NCBI GenBank assembly: GCA_021323835.1
Contig: JAJPKI010000185.1
Span: forward strand, 1 to 12,553
Source of the DNA: Verrucomicrobiota bacterium
GTDB taxonomy: Bacteria > Verrucomicrobiota > Verrucomicrobiia > Limisphaerales > UBA11358
Direction of reading: 5' to 3'
Length of the DNA stretch: 12,553 bases
Under the pieces are notes generated by a model, which made no database searches, was not told where the DNA came from, and was given only the letters and a program-made list of their open reading frames with translations. Below, one piece after another: positions 1-6,627 of the stretch. Within the stretch, counting starts at the first letter, position 1. Each line of letters opens with the position of its first letter. Made by a program: the position numbers and the translations under genes.

Positions 1-548
1 AAAAACTTCTCGGCGTCAAAAAATTATTTGGCGAACGCGGTTTCACGCCCATGGAATTGCGCAGCGCGCGACCGACGTTTGAAATCAACGGCCTGACCAG
101 CGGCTACCAGGGCGAAGGCAGCAAGACGATTGTTCCTGCGCTGGCGCGCGCAAAAATCACTTGTCGTCTCGTGCCAAATCAGCGACCGGAACGCATTCGC
201 AAAATCGTTTGCGATTACTTGAAAAAGATTTGTCCGCCGAGTTGCCGTCTGGAAATTGATGCCGGTCATGGCGCGGAAGCCTACATTGTCTCGCCGACGA
301 GTGCGCATGCGCAAGCGGCATTGCGCGCTTTGGAAAAAGCGTTCAATCGCAAACCGGTTTTGTTGCGCGAAGGCGGCTCGATTCCCATTGTGAACGATTT
401 CAAAAAAGTGCTCGGCGCGGAAACGTTGCTGCTGGGTCTTGGTTTGCCGGAAGACAACGCGCATTCGCCGAATGAAAAATTCGATTTGGATTGCTTCGAA
501 AACGGCCAGCGCATGAGCGCGTTTTTGTGGCAAGAGCTGACGAAATAA
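1..548 (+). CDS. M20-family metallopeptidase (dipeptidase-like), 3' part
   Basis: This is the C-terminal part of a zinc-dependent M20/M25/M40 aminoacyl peptidase; the 5' end lies outside the window and the first complete codon is at base 3. About 181 residues are visible, against roughly 450 for full-length family members. The visible part begins in the dimerisation (lid) domain: RPTFEINGL, then a glycine-rich GYQGEGSKT and the PALARAKITCRLVPNQ segment typical of this family. It then returns to the catalytic domain, with LLREGGSIPIV and the late His of NAHSPNEKF, which in M20 enzymes binds metal. The upstream metal ligands cannot be checked. The family hydrolyses dipeptides or N-acylated amino acids in the cytoplasm; the substrate cannot be told. 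Its TAA stop abuts the stop of the opposite-strand gene. Family assignment is firm, exact function open. Confidence 0.88.
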   Translation, partial: KLLGVKKLFGERGFTPMELRSARPTFEINGLTSGYQGEGSKTIVPALARAKITCRLVPNQRPERIRKIVCDYLKKICPPSCRLEIDAGHGAEAYIVSPTSAHAQAALRALEKAFNRKPVLLREGGSIPIVNDFKKVLGAETLLLGLGLPEDNAHSPNEKFDLDCFENGQRMSAFLWQELTK

Positions 549-1247
549 TTACGCCAGCGAATATTCGCGAAGAACGCGAGCGGTCGCATCGGACAAATAC
601 CAATCGCTTTCAACCAGTTGAAGCGAATCAATGCGCGACGTGCCGAATTTTCTCTCACGATTGGCCGCGAGAAAGTCTTTAAGCAGTTTCCAATTTGCCA
701 TGGGCGTCGAAAAGCGAACGACGGTCAGATGCGCCGCAACGACTTTATAGCGGCGGTCTAAATTTTCGCCCAGGCCGTGTCGGACCAAAGCCGCGCGCAA
801 ATCATTTCTCAATTGCGTTAACGCGTTGCCTTCGGGAAATCCCTGAATCAGCACCGCTTCGGGCGAAGCGGTCACGCCTCGAAATGAAATTGAGAAGGCC
901 GGACGATTTTTCAGGACCTCATCCAAAACGGCAAAATATTCCGGCATTTTTTCGAACGGCGCCTGCCAAAATTCCGTGCCCGGAATAACAGATAAAATCG
1001 TCGAATGAAATTCCGCCGGTTGATAGAAATATTGCTGCGACGCAATGGCTGCGACTTCGTTTAAAAACATTTTCACGGCGTCGCGCACTTCCGCATTTGG
1101 CCGTGCCAGCAACGTGACGCTTCGGCGTTTGTTGCTTTGCCGATTTTTTAAAAAAGCATCGAGCCGGACAGCATTGCGATCAAATGCCAACACGGCATCG
1201 TCCCAGAGTTTTTCGTAAATGTCCCGCTCGGGAGATTGTCCCATCAT
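549..1247 (-). CDS. 2H phosphoesterase / 2'-5' RNA ligase-like protein
   Basis: This 232-residue protein carries the two HxT signatures of the 2H phosphoesterase superfamily (2'-5' RNA ligase LigT/ThpR and cyclic phosphodiesterases): HST at residues 81-83 and HLT at 173-175. Both sit in beta-strand contexts (AEFHSTILS and VVAAHLTVVRF), and the spacing of about 90 residues is normal for the fold. The family acts on 2'-5' linkages or 2',3'-cyclic phosphates of RNA or small nucleotides; the substrate here is not predictable. An N-terminal stretch of about 40 charged residues precedes the domain. Two adjacent ATG codons (1247 and 1244) could start it and no strong ribosome-binding site is visible. 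It lies 61 bases after the beta-propeller gene on the same strand, and its stop touches that of the convergent peptidase gene. Confidence 0.8.
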   Translation of the reverse strand: MMGQSPERDIYEKLWDDAVLAFDRNAVRLDAFLKNRQSNKRRSVTLLARPNAEVRDAVKMFLNEVAAIASQQYFYQPAEFHSTILSVIPGTEFWQAPFEKMPEYFAVLDEVLKNRPAFSISFRGVTASPEAVLIQGFPEGNALTQLRNDLRAALVRHGLGENLDRRYKVVAAHLTVVRFSTPMANWKLLKDFLAANRERKFGTSRIDSLQLVESDWYLSDATARVLREYSLA

Positions 1248-1308
1248 ACCGCCAATGTATCAAGTCAAACGCCTTGAAGCCACCGTTTCGAAGATTGGCA
1301 CGCGTTAA

Positions 1309-2361
1309 TCACCGCCCAACCCAAAGCACATCTAAATTGCCCGGACCGCCGCGTCCGCCGCGACGTTGACCGGTCGGCGCATTCGTGGTTGATGTCGTTG
1401 CTGCCGGCGCATTTGTCGTTGTTTGCGGCAAACGCTCCGTGCAAATCAAAATAATTTGGTTCTTCTTGGTGTCGAGCGACGACGTTCTGCATCCCGCTTT
1501 CGTCTGCACCGTTTGTTCCACCGCAAAATTCGTCGGACTGCTTTCTTTGATGATGGTCAGCGTGCCATCGCGTTGCGAACTCCATGCTTCCATCGTCGCC
1601 GGATTGAATCCGCCGCCGTCCGTGCCGTTGCCGATGGGCAATGTCGTCAAAATTTTTCCGTCATCCGCATTCACTACCACGCAAACACTTGGGTCCCCGC
1701 ACATCGCAAACAAAATATGATTCTTCGCATCCAATCCGAGTCCGCCCGGCTCGCCCGCGCTTTCGCCCAAATCATATTTCGTCACCAACTTCATCGTCTT
1801 CAAATCCACCACCGCAATTTTCTTTTCGTCCTCAACGTCCACGAATAATTTTCCCTGCCCGTCGCTTTGCGCTTGTTCCATCGCGCCGCCGACTTCAATC
1901 GTGCCCGTCACCGTGCCGTCCTTCGGGTCAACCAGCGTGATGCTCGGCGACGAATGACTTAAAATCAAAACTTTGCCGGTGAACGGCTCCAGCAAAATGC
2001 CGTCCGGCCCGCCTTGCACATCAATGTCTTTTATTTTCTGCAACGTCTGCGTATCGAACATGCCCAGTGGCTTGCTGCTGCTGATGCCATGATGCGACTT
2101 GGAATCAATCGCCACGCCATGACCGCCGATGTTTGTGATGCAACCAACGTATTTATGCGTGTCCAAATCAAACACGAACGTATTTCCGCCACGCGGCACA
2201 TAAACGCGACGGCCATCGCTGTCCGCATACACATAATCCGTGCCACCACTGCCCATGAGCTGCGTTGTGTCGAGAACTTTGTAAGGCTTGTCCGATTGGG
2301 CGAAAACATTGCCGGCCAATAACGCCAGCAAAACACATGAAAATTGCGCTAATTGTTTCAT
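1309..2361 (-). CDS. Secreted YncE/YVTN-type beta-propeller protein
   Basis: This 350-residue protein has a clear Sec signal peptide (MKQLAQ, hydrophobic VLLALLAG, likely cleavage after NVFA near residue 21), so it is expected in the periplasm or outside. The rest is made of repeated blade-like units: YVYADSDGRRVYV, GGHGVAIDS, GGPDGILLEPFTGKVLIL, GKLFVDVEDEKKIAVVDL and GGLGLDAKNHILFAM. These fit the YncE or 40-residue YVTN beta-propeller group. No catalytic residues can be assigned; such proteins often bind ligands or partner proteins. After the last blade comes a low-complexity tail rich in Thr, Asn, Ala and Pro, then RRGGRGG, then a final LDVLWVGR strand that could close the propeller. Start chosen at the ATG directly before the signal peptide. 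Nothing nearby suggests a pathway. Confidence 0.85.
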   Translation of the reverse strand: MKQLAQFSCVLLALLAGNVFAQSDKPYKVLDTTQLMGSGGTDYVYADSDGRRVYVPRGGNTFVFDLDTHKYVGCITNIGGHGVAIDSKSHHGISSSKPLGMFDTQTLQKIKDIDVQGGPDGILLEPFTGKVLILSHSSPSITLVDPKDGTVTGTIEVGGAMEQAQSDGQGKLFVDVEDEKKIAVVDLKTMKLVTKYDLGESAGEPGGLGLDAKNHILFAMCGDPSVCVVVNADDGKILTTLPIGNGTDGGGFNPATMEAWSSQRDGTLTIIKESSPTNFAVEQTVQTKAGCRTSSLDTKKNQIILICTERLPQTTTNAPAATTSTTNAPTGQRRGGRGGPGNLDVLWVGR

Positions 2362-2423
2362 AAGATTGAAATGATTTATATCGGCAATTGAGCAGACGCG
2401 AAAGAATGAACCATAGTTTCAAA

Positions 2424-2439
2424 ATTACAACTTTGTAAT
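2424..2439. promoter_or_regulatory. Perfect inverted repeat, possible operator
   Basis: ATTACAA and TTGTAAT flank a two-base CT centre, a perfect 7-bp inverted repeat. It lies 63 bases upstream of the beta-propeller ATG, where a dimeric regulator could bind. It resembles the general TACA...TGTA layout of several repressor sites, but the 4-base spacing does not match the BlaI/CopY type, so no regulator is named. In AT-rich intergenic DNA a repeat of this size can also arise by chance. Confidence 0.3.
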
Positions 2440-2502
2440 AACTCGCCCGCCGGACTATAAAGTCGGTCGCGACAAGATGACAAATTTTTCATTTCTGAAA
2501 TC

Positions 2503-2556
2503 ATGGCGCATTGTTTAGCGTTTCACCTGACATTAAATCATCATGCGCCGTTTTTT
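2503..2556 (+). terminator. Hairpin plus T-run, terminator-like
   Basis: GGCGCAT (2505-2511) pairs perfectly with ATGCGCC (2543-2549), extendable by a T-G and an A-T pair, and is followed at once by six T (2551-2556). The arrangement is that of an intrinsic terminator on the plus strand, but the 31-base loop is large for one. No plus-strand gene lies just upstream, so if real it would end an antisense or small RNA starting in the intergenic region. This is a weak call. Confidence 0.25.
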
Positions 2557-2701
2557 AAAAGACCAGCCGTTCTCATTTCCACTGTAGTTCTGCTGGTTGT
2601 ATTTCTAATGAAATTTCCGCGGCGTGTCTGACAATTGTTTTGTTCCGGCGCGGGGCAATCACCCTATGGTAACTGCACTGCTTACAGATTAAATTTGAAT
2701 C

Positions 2702-2860
2702 ATGAAATCCACTCCCAAGAAAAAATCCCAAACCTTCGCCGGTCTCATCGCGGAAATTTATGAGACATGTGGCAAACAACGCGCCAAAGGAATTATTCGA
2801 TTGGCCGGCAAAGCCCATCTCATTCAATTGCCGGGACACCGATGTGTCGAATTTGTTTGA
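2702..2860 (+). CDS. Small basic hypothetical protein, 52 residues
   Basis: An ATG at 2702 opens a 52-codon frame ending in TGA. The product starts with a lysine cluster (MKSTPKKKSQ), continues with FAGLIAEIYETCGKQRAKGI, which could form an amphipathic helix, and ends in a short hydrophobic and basic part (IIRLAGKAHLIQLPG, HRCVEFV). There is no signal peptide or obvious membrane segment. From memory, Verrucomicrobia genomes contain many such 50-60-residue proteins with a Lys-rich start and an R/K-G-I-x-R-L-A core; I cannot confirm this here. No Shine-Dalgarno sequence is visible. It faces the maf gene, with 86 bases between the stops. Function unknown; nucleic acid binding would suit its charge but is speculation. 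Confidence 0.5.
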   Translation: MKSTPKKKSQTFAGLIAEIYETCGKQRAKGIIRLAGKAHLIQLPGHRCVEFV

Positions 2861-2946
2861 GGGATACATTCTTCCAGTTGATTGTTGCGGAACAAATCGG
2901 CATGCGATTGGATAATTTTTTCCGCACTCAGTCGCGGACGCCCAAA

Positions 2947-3519
2947 TTATTCTTCCCACGTTTCCAGTTCTTTGCGCAATTCGTCCAGCGGCAAACCGAC
3001 AACATTGCTGAACGAGCCGGAAATTTCCGAGACAATCAGCGTGCCGTGCTCCTGAATCGCGTAACCGCCGGCTTTGTCCAGCGGGTCAATTTTTTTGAGG
3101 TAATTTTTGATTTGGTCGTCGCCCAGCGGATGAAAAGTCACATTCGTAGCCACCGCGAATAATTTTTCGCGATACGTTCGCTGTTGGATCAAACTCACGC
3201 CGGTGACAACCTGATGCGTTTTGCCTTGAAGCTGCAAAAGCATTTCCTTCGCCTCGTTCAAATCCTTCGGCTTGCCGAAAACTTTGCGCCCGAGAAAAAC
3301 CAGCGTGTCCGCGCCAATCACAAGGCAGTCGGGAAATTTTTTGGCAATCGAACGCGCCTTGCGATGCGCGTTCAACTGGCACAATTCGTAAGGCGAAAGC
3401 TGGTCGTCAAAAATTTCCTTTGCGCCGTCGGATTTGATTTGAAATTCCAAATCCAATTGCCGCAGCAATTCCATTCGTCGCGGCGATTTCGAAGCCAAAA
3501 TGAGCGGCGGCACATTCAC
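2947..3519 (-). CDS. maf: Maf-family nucleoside triphosphate pyrophosphatase (YhdE type)
   Basis: This 190-residue protein is a Maf/HAM1-like nucleotide pyrophosphatase that cleaves unwanted NTPs, in this subgroup mainly dTTP, UTP and modified pyrimidine nucleotides, to monophosphate and pyrophosphate in the cytoplasm. Visible signatures are ILASKSPRR (residues 7-15), GADT with the catalytic Asp71 (69-72), THQVVTGV (101-108), DKAGGYAIQ (148-156), which marks the YhdE rather than the YceF subgroup, and SGSFSNVVGLPL (167-178). Length is normal. The start is GTG at 3519; a second in-frame GTG at 3513 would place the protein closer to the usual family N-terminus, and neither has a strong ribosome-binding site. 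It is transcribed divergently from aroK, with 97 bases between them. Confidence 0.93.
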   Translation of the reverse strand: MNVPPLILASKSPRRMELLRQLDLEFQIKSDGAKEIFDDQLSPYELCQLNAHRKARSIAKKFPDCLVIGADTLVFLGRKVFGKPKDLNEAKEMLLQLQGKTHQVVTGVSLIQQRTYREKLFAVATNVTFHPLGDDQIKNYLKKIDPLDKAGGYAIQEHGTLIVSEISGSFSNVVGLPLDELRKELETWEE

Positions 3520-3574
3520 GACGCCAATTTATGCCGGAATACAAATTTGTCGAACGCAGAAATTTTACAAATTT

Positions 3575-3609
3575 TTGAACCTTGAACGCTGAACGCTGAA
3601 CCATGAAAC
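3575..3609. repeat. Heptanucleotide tandem repeat upstream of aroK
   Basis: Five consecutive 7-base units run TTGAACC, TTGAACG, CTGAACG, CTGAACC and ATGAAAC (the last degenerate), consensus YTGAACS. The array ends 7 bases before the GTG start of aroK and so occupies its 5' leader, where a ribosome-binding site would be expected. A related TACAAATTT word occurs at 3540-3548 and 3566-3574, the second copy running directly into the array. Confidence 0.75.
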
Positions 3610-3616
3610 TGGCTGC

Positions 3617-4153
3617 GTGCAAAACAAACGCCACATCGTCAACATCGCGCTCATCGGTTTCATGGGCACGGGCAAAACATCCGTCGGCAAACTCGTGGCG
3701 GAACAATTGCATTTCGATTACCTCGACACTGATGAAATGATTCAATCCGCCACCGGCAAAACCATCGCGGAAATTTTCAAAAATGAAGGCGAAAAAAATT
3801 TCCGCGAATTGGAAGAAAAGGTTGTGGAAGAAATTTCCGTGCGAACTAAAACCGTAGTTTCCACCGGCGGCGGCTTGCCGGTGAATCCAAATAATCTTGC
3901 GACTCTGAAATCGCACGCGCTGGTCGTCTGCCTTTGGGCGTCACCGGAAAAAATTTGGGAACGAGTCAAAAACCAATCGCATCGTCCCCTGCTTCACGAC
4001 GAAAATCCCCAGCAAAAAATCCGCGAACTGCTCGCCGCCCGCGAGCCGTTTTACAAAAAGGCGGACGTTTTGCTGAACACGGAATTGCGCTCGCTTCGCG
4101 AGGTCGCGCAGCAGGTCGTCCATCAATTCCGCCTCGAATCCGCGCGCCGATGA
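3617..4153 (+). CDS. aroK: Shikimate kinase
   Basis: Shikimate kinase phosphorylates shikimate at the 3-hydroxyl with ATP, a cytoplasmic step of chorismate and aromatic amino acid synthesis. The 178-residue sequence has the full set of motifs: P-loop GFMGTGKT (residues 14-21), the shikimate- and Mg-binding DTDEMI (37-42), the FRELE Arg63, the GGG turn (84-86), the LID arginine of HRPLL (Arg123) and AREPFY (Arg142). The start is GTG at 3617; the nearby ATG at 3603 is in another frame. No ribosome-binding site is seen, and the leader is taken up by a heptamer array. The stop overlaps the start of queG as ATGA, so the two are probably co-translated although their pathways are unrelated. Confidence 0.93.
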   Translation: MQNKRHIVNIALIGFMGTGKTSVGKLVAEQLHFDYLDTDEMIQSATGKTIAEIFKNEGEKNFRELEEKVVEEISVRTKTVVSTGGGLPVNPNNLATLKSHALVVCLWASPEKIWERVKNQSHRPLLHDENPQQKIRELLAAREPFYKKADVLLNTELRSLREVAQQVVHQFRLESARR

Positions 4154-5181
4154 AAGAACAAATTCGTCAGCACGCGCTGGAATTGGGCTTTGACGATTGC
4201 CGGTTCACTTCCGCAAATGTTCCCGATAACGCTCAACAATTTCAAAAATGGCTCGCCGAAAAAAAATTCGGCGAAATGTCATGGCTCGAACGCAACGCTG
4301 AAAAACGAATCGAGCTGCAAAAAGTTTTGGAAAATGCAAAAACAGCGATTTGTTTAGCTGCGAGTTATCATTTTGAATTTCCGCAATCCGCAATCTGCAA
4401 TCCGCAATCGGGTATTGTTGCCCGCTACGCTCAATTCGACGATTACCACAACGTTTTAGCGATACGACTTAAATTGCTGACGCAATTTGTCAACGAAACA
4501 GGCAGCGCAGAAACAAGGTCACTTTGGTATGTTGACACCGGTCCGATTTTGGAACGCGACTTGGCCCAACGCGCCGGAATTGGATTTGTCGGCAAGCATA
4601 CTAATTTAATTAGTCGTAAATTTGGCAATTGGATTTTTCTTTCGGAAATCATCACGACGCTCGAACTCCAACCGGACGCGACGGAAAAAAATCATTGCGG
4701 CAAATGCACGCGCTGCATTTCTGCGTGTCCGACAAATGCGATTACCGCGCCATTTGAACTGGACGCGCGCAAATGTATTTCGTATCTGACGATTGAGTTG
4801 AAAGGTTCGATTCCGATTGAATTCCGCCGCGCCATCGGCAATCGCATTTACGGCTGCGATGATTGCCTTGCCGTTTGTCCGTGGAACAAATTTGCGCGCG
4901 AGGGACAATTGATGAAATCGCATCTGCGAAACGATTTGCAACAGCCGGATTTAATTGAACTGCTTTCGCTCGATGCTCAAAATTTCAAACAAAAATTCGT
5001 CGGCTCGCCAATTTTGAGAACGAAACGCCGCGGATTTTTGCGAAATGTCTGCGTCGCGCTTGGAAATGTCGGCAATGAATCAGCTTTGTCTCATTTGGAA
5101 AAAGCCGCGAATGACTCGGAAGAATTGATTCGAGAACACGCGCGCTGGGCGATTTCAGAAATTGAATCGCGCGAAAAATAA
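4150..5181 (+). CDS. queG: Epoxyqueuosine reductase
   Basis: QueG uses cobalamin and two [4Fe-4S] clusters to reduce epoxyqueuosine to queuosine at the wobble base of certain tRNAs. The 343-residue protein shows the conserved VDTGPILERD (128-137, with the catalytic Asp), the AGIGFVGKHTNLI segment (142-154), a first cluster motif CGKCTRCISACP (Cys183, 186, 189, 193), Cys209, and the second motif CDDCLAVCPWN (Cys236, 239, 243). The C-terminus has HEAT-like helices. The open frame extends further upstream, but the ATG at 4150 overlapping the aroK stop (ATGA) gives the normal family N-terminus. Residues 78-88 (PQSAICNPQSG) are encoded by a heptamer repeat array, an apparent insertion before the conserved ARYA...DYH stretch. 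The stop lies one base from that of the convergent respiratory operon. Confidence 0.95.
   Translation: MKEQIRQHALELGFDDCRFTSANVPDNAQQFQKWLAEKKFGEMSWLERNAEKRIELQKVLENAKTAICLAASYHFEFPQSAICNPQSGIVARYAQFDDYHNVLAIRLKLLTQFVNETGSAETRSLWYVDTGPILERDLAQRAGIGFVGKHTNLISRKFGNWIFLSEIITTLELQPDATEKNHCGKCTRCISACPTNAITAPFELDARKCISYLTIELKGSIPIEFRRAIGNRIYGCDDCLAVCPWNKFAREGQLMKSHLRNDLQQPDLIELLSLDAQNFKQKFVGSPILRTKRRGFLRNVCVALGNVGNESALSHLEKAANDSEELIREHARWAISEIESREK
4382..4409. repeat. Heptanucleotide tandem repeat inside queG
   Basis: Four units of seven bases, CGCAATC, CGCAATC, TGCAATC and CGCAATC (consensus YGCAATC), lie in the queG coding sequence. Because seven is not a multiple of three, the units are read in successive frames, giving the pseudo-repeat PQSAICNPQS. 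The reading frame stays open on both sides. Confidence 0.85.
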
Positions 5182-5182
5182 T

Positions 5183-5779
5183 TTATTCGGGAATTGTCTT
5201 CAACTCAACGTCACCGTCAATCGCATGATGTCCGCCAACCGAAGCGCGAACCGCTTTTACGTCGTCCGCTGTCACCGCATCGGCGTTGTTGCCCCACGAC
5301 GCGCGGATGTAAGTCAATATCGCCGCCAAATCAGCATCGGACATCGCGGAACCGACCGCCGCCATGCCCGTTGGAAAATTCATCGGTTGCCCTTTGACGG
5401 TGATGGTGCCGTTGAGCCCCAACTGTGGAATTTCCACCAGTCGATGAAAACCTTTCGCGTTCACCCATTCCGAACCCGCGAGTGGCGGCGCTTTGCCGGG
5501 CATGCCCATGCCGTCCGGCCCGTGGCATGTGCCGCAATTAATTTCGTAAACCTGTTTGCCATGCGCGACAATCGCCGCTTCGCCGGACAACGGCTGATAC
5601 GCCGCCAATTGCCCCGCACTTTGATAAGGCCCGTAAACTTTCGCGTCGAACCAACCGCTGTGATGGTCGAAATAAACTCCGCCAAGAAAAATCAGCGTCA
5701 ACATCAGCGCGATAATCCAAATCGGCACGGTCAAGTGCGTTGACGTTTGCGATTTCGAATTGGAAAGGTCGTGGTTCAT
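5183..5779 (-). CDS. Membrane-anchored monohaem cytochrome c
   Basis: This 198-residue protein has one N-terminal membrane helix (about residues 17-36) and a periplasmic class I cytochrome c domain with a single CGTCH haem site (82-86). It is followed by GPDGMGMPGKAPPLAGSEWV and a C-terminal LAAILTYIRASWGN helix. Met139 is the likely sixth ligand. It is the last gene of the respiratory operon, and its ATG overlaps the stop of the CcoO-like gene as ATGA. By position it could carry electrons from the ACIII and CcoO-like haems to a terminal acceptor, or play the part CcoP has in cbb3 oxidases; however, it has one haem, whereas typical CcoP has two. No transcription terminator is visible before it runs into queG. 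Confidence 0.88.
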   Translation of the reverse strand: MNHDLSNSKSQTSTHLTVPIWIIALMLTLIFLGGVYFDHHSGWFDAKVYGPYQSAGQLAAYQPLSGEAAIVAHGKQVYEINCGTCHGPDGMGMPGKAPPLAGSEWVNAKGFHRLVEIPQLGLNGTITVKGQPMNFPTGMAAVGSAMSDADLAAILTYIRASWGNNADAVTADDVKAVRASVGGHHAIDGDVELKTIPE

Positions 5780-6627
5780 TTTTTTTCAGCAGGCGCAGAA
5801 ACCGTCGGCGTGAATGGCGCGTCATACAACGGCACGTCGGCGCGCAAACTCACCAAATACGCCGCAAGATTTTTCGCATCGTCAGTCGGAATGACTTCGG
5901 AATCGTCCGGCACAATTCCTTTCGGTAATGACAAAGCGTCCGGCGACAATTCACCGTTAATTTTCTTGCGGACGACAAAAAGATATTTGAACGGAGGCAT
6001 CGCGGAATTTTTGTCCACGCTTTGCGGCGCGTAGAGATGCTGCAATTGCAAATTCATTGTGTAACGCGCACCGACGTTTGCCAAATCCGGTCCCGCGCGC
6101 AGACTTCCCAATTGCACCGGATAATCCCAAAGAAAATCTTCTGCAACACTTTGGCGAATTCCCCAGCCGCGCGAAATGTCCGCTCCAGTCGCATTAATAT
6201 GAATTTCCGCCTTTGCGCCAGCCCCTGTGAGTTTGTCCGAATTGTCGCCCGCAACTTCCTTCGTTACGCCGGAAAAAATAGTTTTCGGCAATTGATTCGT
6301 CGCTAAATCTTTGTCCGCCGGCGCGATTTCGCCGAGAACTTTTTGCACGGCGCGCAAATTTTTCCCGGCGCCCATCAAAACCACGTCGCACGTCATTCCA
6401 TCCTGTCGCACTTGCGTCGTATGACATGCCGCGCAACCTTGCGCGCGATAAACCTGCAAGCCGAGCGTCGCATCGCCGGTGCGTTGAAGCGGATATGTGT
6501 CCGTGGAATTGAGAACAGTCGTCTGCTTTTCGGTTCCCAATTGCGAAATGCCGCCGACAACAAATCCGCCAAATGACGCGCCGAGCGCGACGAACACCGC
6601 AAGAAAAATTGGAAATGAACTTTTCAC
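5776..6627 (-). CDS. CcoO-like monohaem cytochrome c (cbb3 oxidase subunit II family)
   Basis: This 283-residue protein has an N-terminal membrane helix (residues 4-27), a CAACH haem c site (65-69) in the CcoO-style context GCAACHTTQVR, then GWGIRQSVAEDFLWDYPVQLGS and LRAGPDLANVGARY (154-189), and the ligand Met210 in SAMPPFKYLF. Genuine CcoO passes electrons from CcoP to the CcoN active site. Between the haem motif and GWG lies a segment of about 70 residues longer than in the proteobacterial protein. The start is GTG at 6627: it overlaps the upstream stop as GTGA and has a strong GGAGGTG site five bases upstream, and the longer frame reading through it is not used. The haem-binding residues are intact, unlike those of its CcoN-like partner. 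Confidence 0.9.
   Translation of the reverse strand: MKSSFPIFLAVFVALGASFGGFVVGGISQLGTEKQTTVLNSTDTYPLQRTGDATLGLQVYRAQGCAACHTTQVRQDGMTCDVVLMGAGKNLRAVQKVLGEIAPADKDLATNQLPKTIFSGVTKEVAGDNSDKLTGAGAKAEIHINATGADISRGWGIRQSVAEDFLWDYPVQLGSLRAGPDLANVGARYTMNLQLQHLYAPQSVDKNSAMPPFKYLFVVRKKINGELSPDALSLPKGIVPDDSEVIPTDDAKNLAAYLVSLRADVPLYDAPFTPTVSAPAEKK

Larger units (their letters stand above)
2362..2701. other. Intergenic region between divergent genes
   Basis: This stretch of about 340 bases separates the beta-propeller gene (-) from the 52-codon ORF (+). It is richer in A and T than its surroundings. Visible elements are a perfect inverted repeat at 2424-2439, a hairpin with a T-run ending at 2556, and, on the minus strand, a TATAAA-like -10 box (2375-2380 in plus coordinates) 14 bases before the propeller ATG, without a convincing -35 partner. 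A 42-codon plus-strand ORF (2503-2631) with one hydrophobic segment is also present but unsupported. No clear promoter for the 52-codon ORF could be fixed. Confidence 0.5.

Noticed and set aside
2895..2921. Possible terminator: AATCG / CGATT stem followed by six T, between the 52-residue ORF and maf
   Set aside because: The stem has only five pairs, mostly A-T, and the T-run begins six bases after it, so it is unlikely to work as an intrinsic terminator.
2919..2937. TCCGC / GCGGA hairpin after maf
   Set aside because: On the strand where it would act the downstream bases are A-rich rather than T-rich, so it is not a terminator for maf.
2573..2959. 128-codon minus-strand frame across the 52-residue ORF and the end of maf
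   Set aside because: It resembles no known family, lies opposite a better-looking small ORF, overlaps the maf end, and has the cysteine-, serine- and arginine-scattered composition of a shadow frame.
3541..3550. ACAAATTTGT palindrome between maf and aroK as an operator
   Set aside because: A ten-base AT-rich palindrome is expected often by chance; it is reported only as part of the repeat context of the aroK leader.
3934..4149. N-terminal extension of queG by 72 codons
   Set aside because: The extension lies in the aroK coding region in another frame, has no similarity to QueG, and the ATG at 4150 with an ATGA overlap gives the normal start.
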